Shown here: in pieces, positions 5,233 to 5,467 of the stretch
Numbering within the stretch: the first letter of the stretch is position 1
Layout of the letters: every line of letters begins with the position of its first letter
DNA from: Bacteroidia bacterium
Lineage (GTDB): Bacteria > Bacteroidota > Bacteroidia > Bacteroidales > BM520
Assembly (NCBI GenBank): GCA_009930445.1
Contig: RZYD01000173.1
Span: forward strand, 1-5,467
DNA length: 5,467 bases
Direction of reading: 5' to 3'
The notes under the pieces: model-generated
Databases searched by the model: none
What the model was told of the DNA's origin: nothing
The model's input: the letters and a program-made list of their open reading frames with translations, nothing else
Position numbers and translations under genes: made by a program

Positions 5233-5467
5233 TTATCACAAATATTGCTATTAAAAATTTCCTTGGAATTGGTGAGATTAATATTGACCTTTCGAAATAC
5301 ACCGGAATTACGCTTATTGAGGGCGTAAATCATGACTCTCCAACGTCAATTAGTAATGGTGCGTCCAAATCAAGTCTTATGGAGTCTGTGTATTATTGTC
5401 TTTATGGAAAGACTAAGCGAGGATATTCTGGTGATGAAGTCGTAAATACATTTGCAAAAAAAGACTG
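5229..5467 (+). CDS. Rad50/SbcC-type ATPase subunit, N-terminal part (T4 gp46-like, partial)
   Basis: The first 79 residues of a gene that runs off the window. The start resembles the SbcC/Rad50/gp46 family: MIITNIAIKNFLGIGEINIDLS corresponds to the first two strands (family pattern: I..L.I.NF.....I.I.F), then a strand ITLIEGVN, then the nucleotide-binding loop and the helix SLMESVYYCLYGKTKRG, as in gp46-like proteins (EAL.F.LFGK). The loop reads S42-N-G-A-S-K-S-S49, where the family has NGAGKS; Ser46 replaces the usual invariant Gly. A nine-residue insert (HDSPTSISN) separates the strand from the loop, as in several phage members. GGAG at 5218-5221, seven bases before the ATG, supports the start, and the ATG overlaps the preceding stop. 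The protein should pair with the gp47-like nuclease, using ATP to drive DNA end processing. Confidence 0.85.
   Translation, partial: MIITNIAIKNFLGIGEINIDLSKYTGITLIEGVNHDSPTSISNGASKSSLMESVYYCLYGKTKRGYSGDEVVNTFAKKD

Overview
The window looks like part of the DNA replication and recombination region of a tailed bacteriophage (Caudoviricetes), probably a virulent phage with a T4-like recombination system. All genes are on the + strand, tightly packed, and several are joined by ATGA stop/start overlaps. The gene set is a single-stranded DNA-binding protein, a RecA/UvsX-type recombinase, an Mre11/SbcD-type nuclease (T4 gp47-like) and the start of a Rad50/SbcC-type ATPase (T4 gp46-like). Most of the DNA is AT-rich. 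The ssDNA-binding protein gene is visibly richer in G+C and in C-ending codons. The host cannot be named from this sequence. Strong GGAG-type ribosome binding sites fit a bacterial host with ordinary Shine-Dalgarno initiation, and TGA is used as a normal stop.

Layout: (1) positions 3-179 hold the tail of an unrecognised gene; (2) an A-rich leader with a strong ribosome binding site precedes the ssDNA-binding protein (258-1220); (3) a 47-base gap with a strong GAAA-loop hairpin precedes the RecA/UvsX gene (1268-2362), which overlaps a 79-residue unknown gene (2352-2591); (4) a textbook rho-independent terminator (2593-2616) closes this first unit; (5) a disordered stretch (2626-3125) holds a 75-residue hypothetical ORF, two weak promoter-like sites and a small gene that appears broken by an in-frame TGA at codon 7; (6) an overlapping string follows: gp47-like nuclease (3122-4192), a 347-residue unknown protein (4189-5232) and the gp46-like ATPase (5229 to the window end, partial).

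From knowledge of the T4 system, the parts fit one pathway. The gp46/gp47 complex resects DNA ends to 3' single strands, the ssDNA-binding protein coats them, and the recombinase displaces it to form a filament and invade homologous DNA, feeding recombination-dependent replication. The points most worth a second look are the unknown protein translationally coupled between the two nuclease subunits, the altered Walker A motif in the gp46-like protein, two competing RNA hairpins that could hide the recombinase ribosome binding site, the internal DDVPF motif in the ssDNA-binding protein, a codon-use break inside the gp47-like gene, and the TGA-interrupted small gene.
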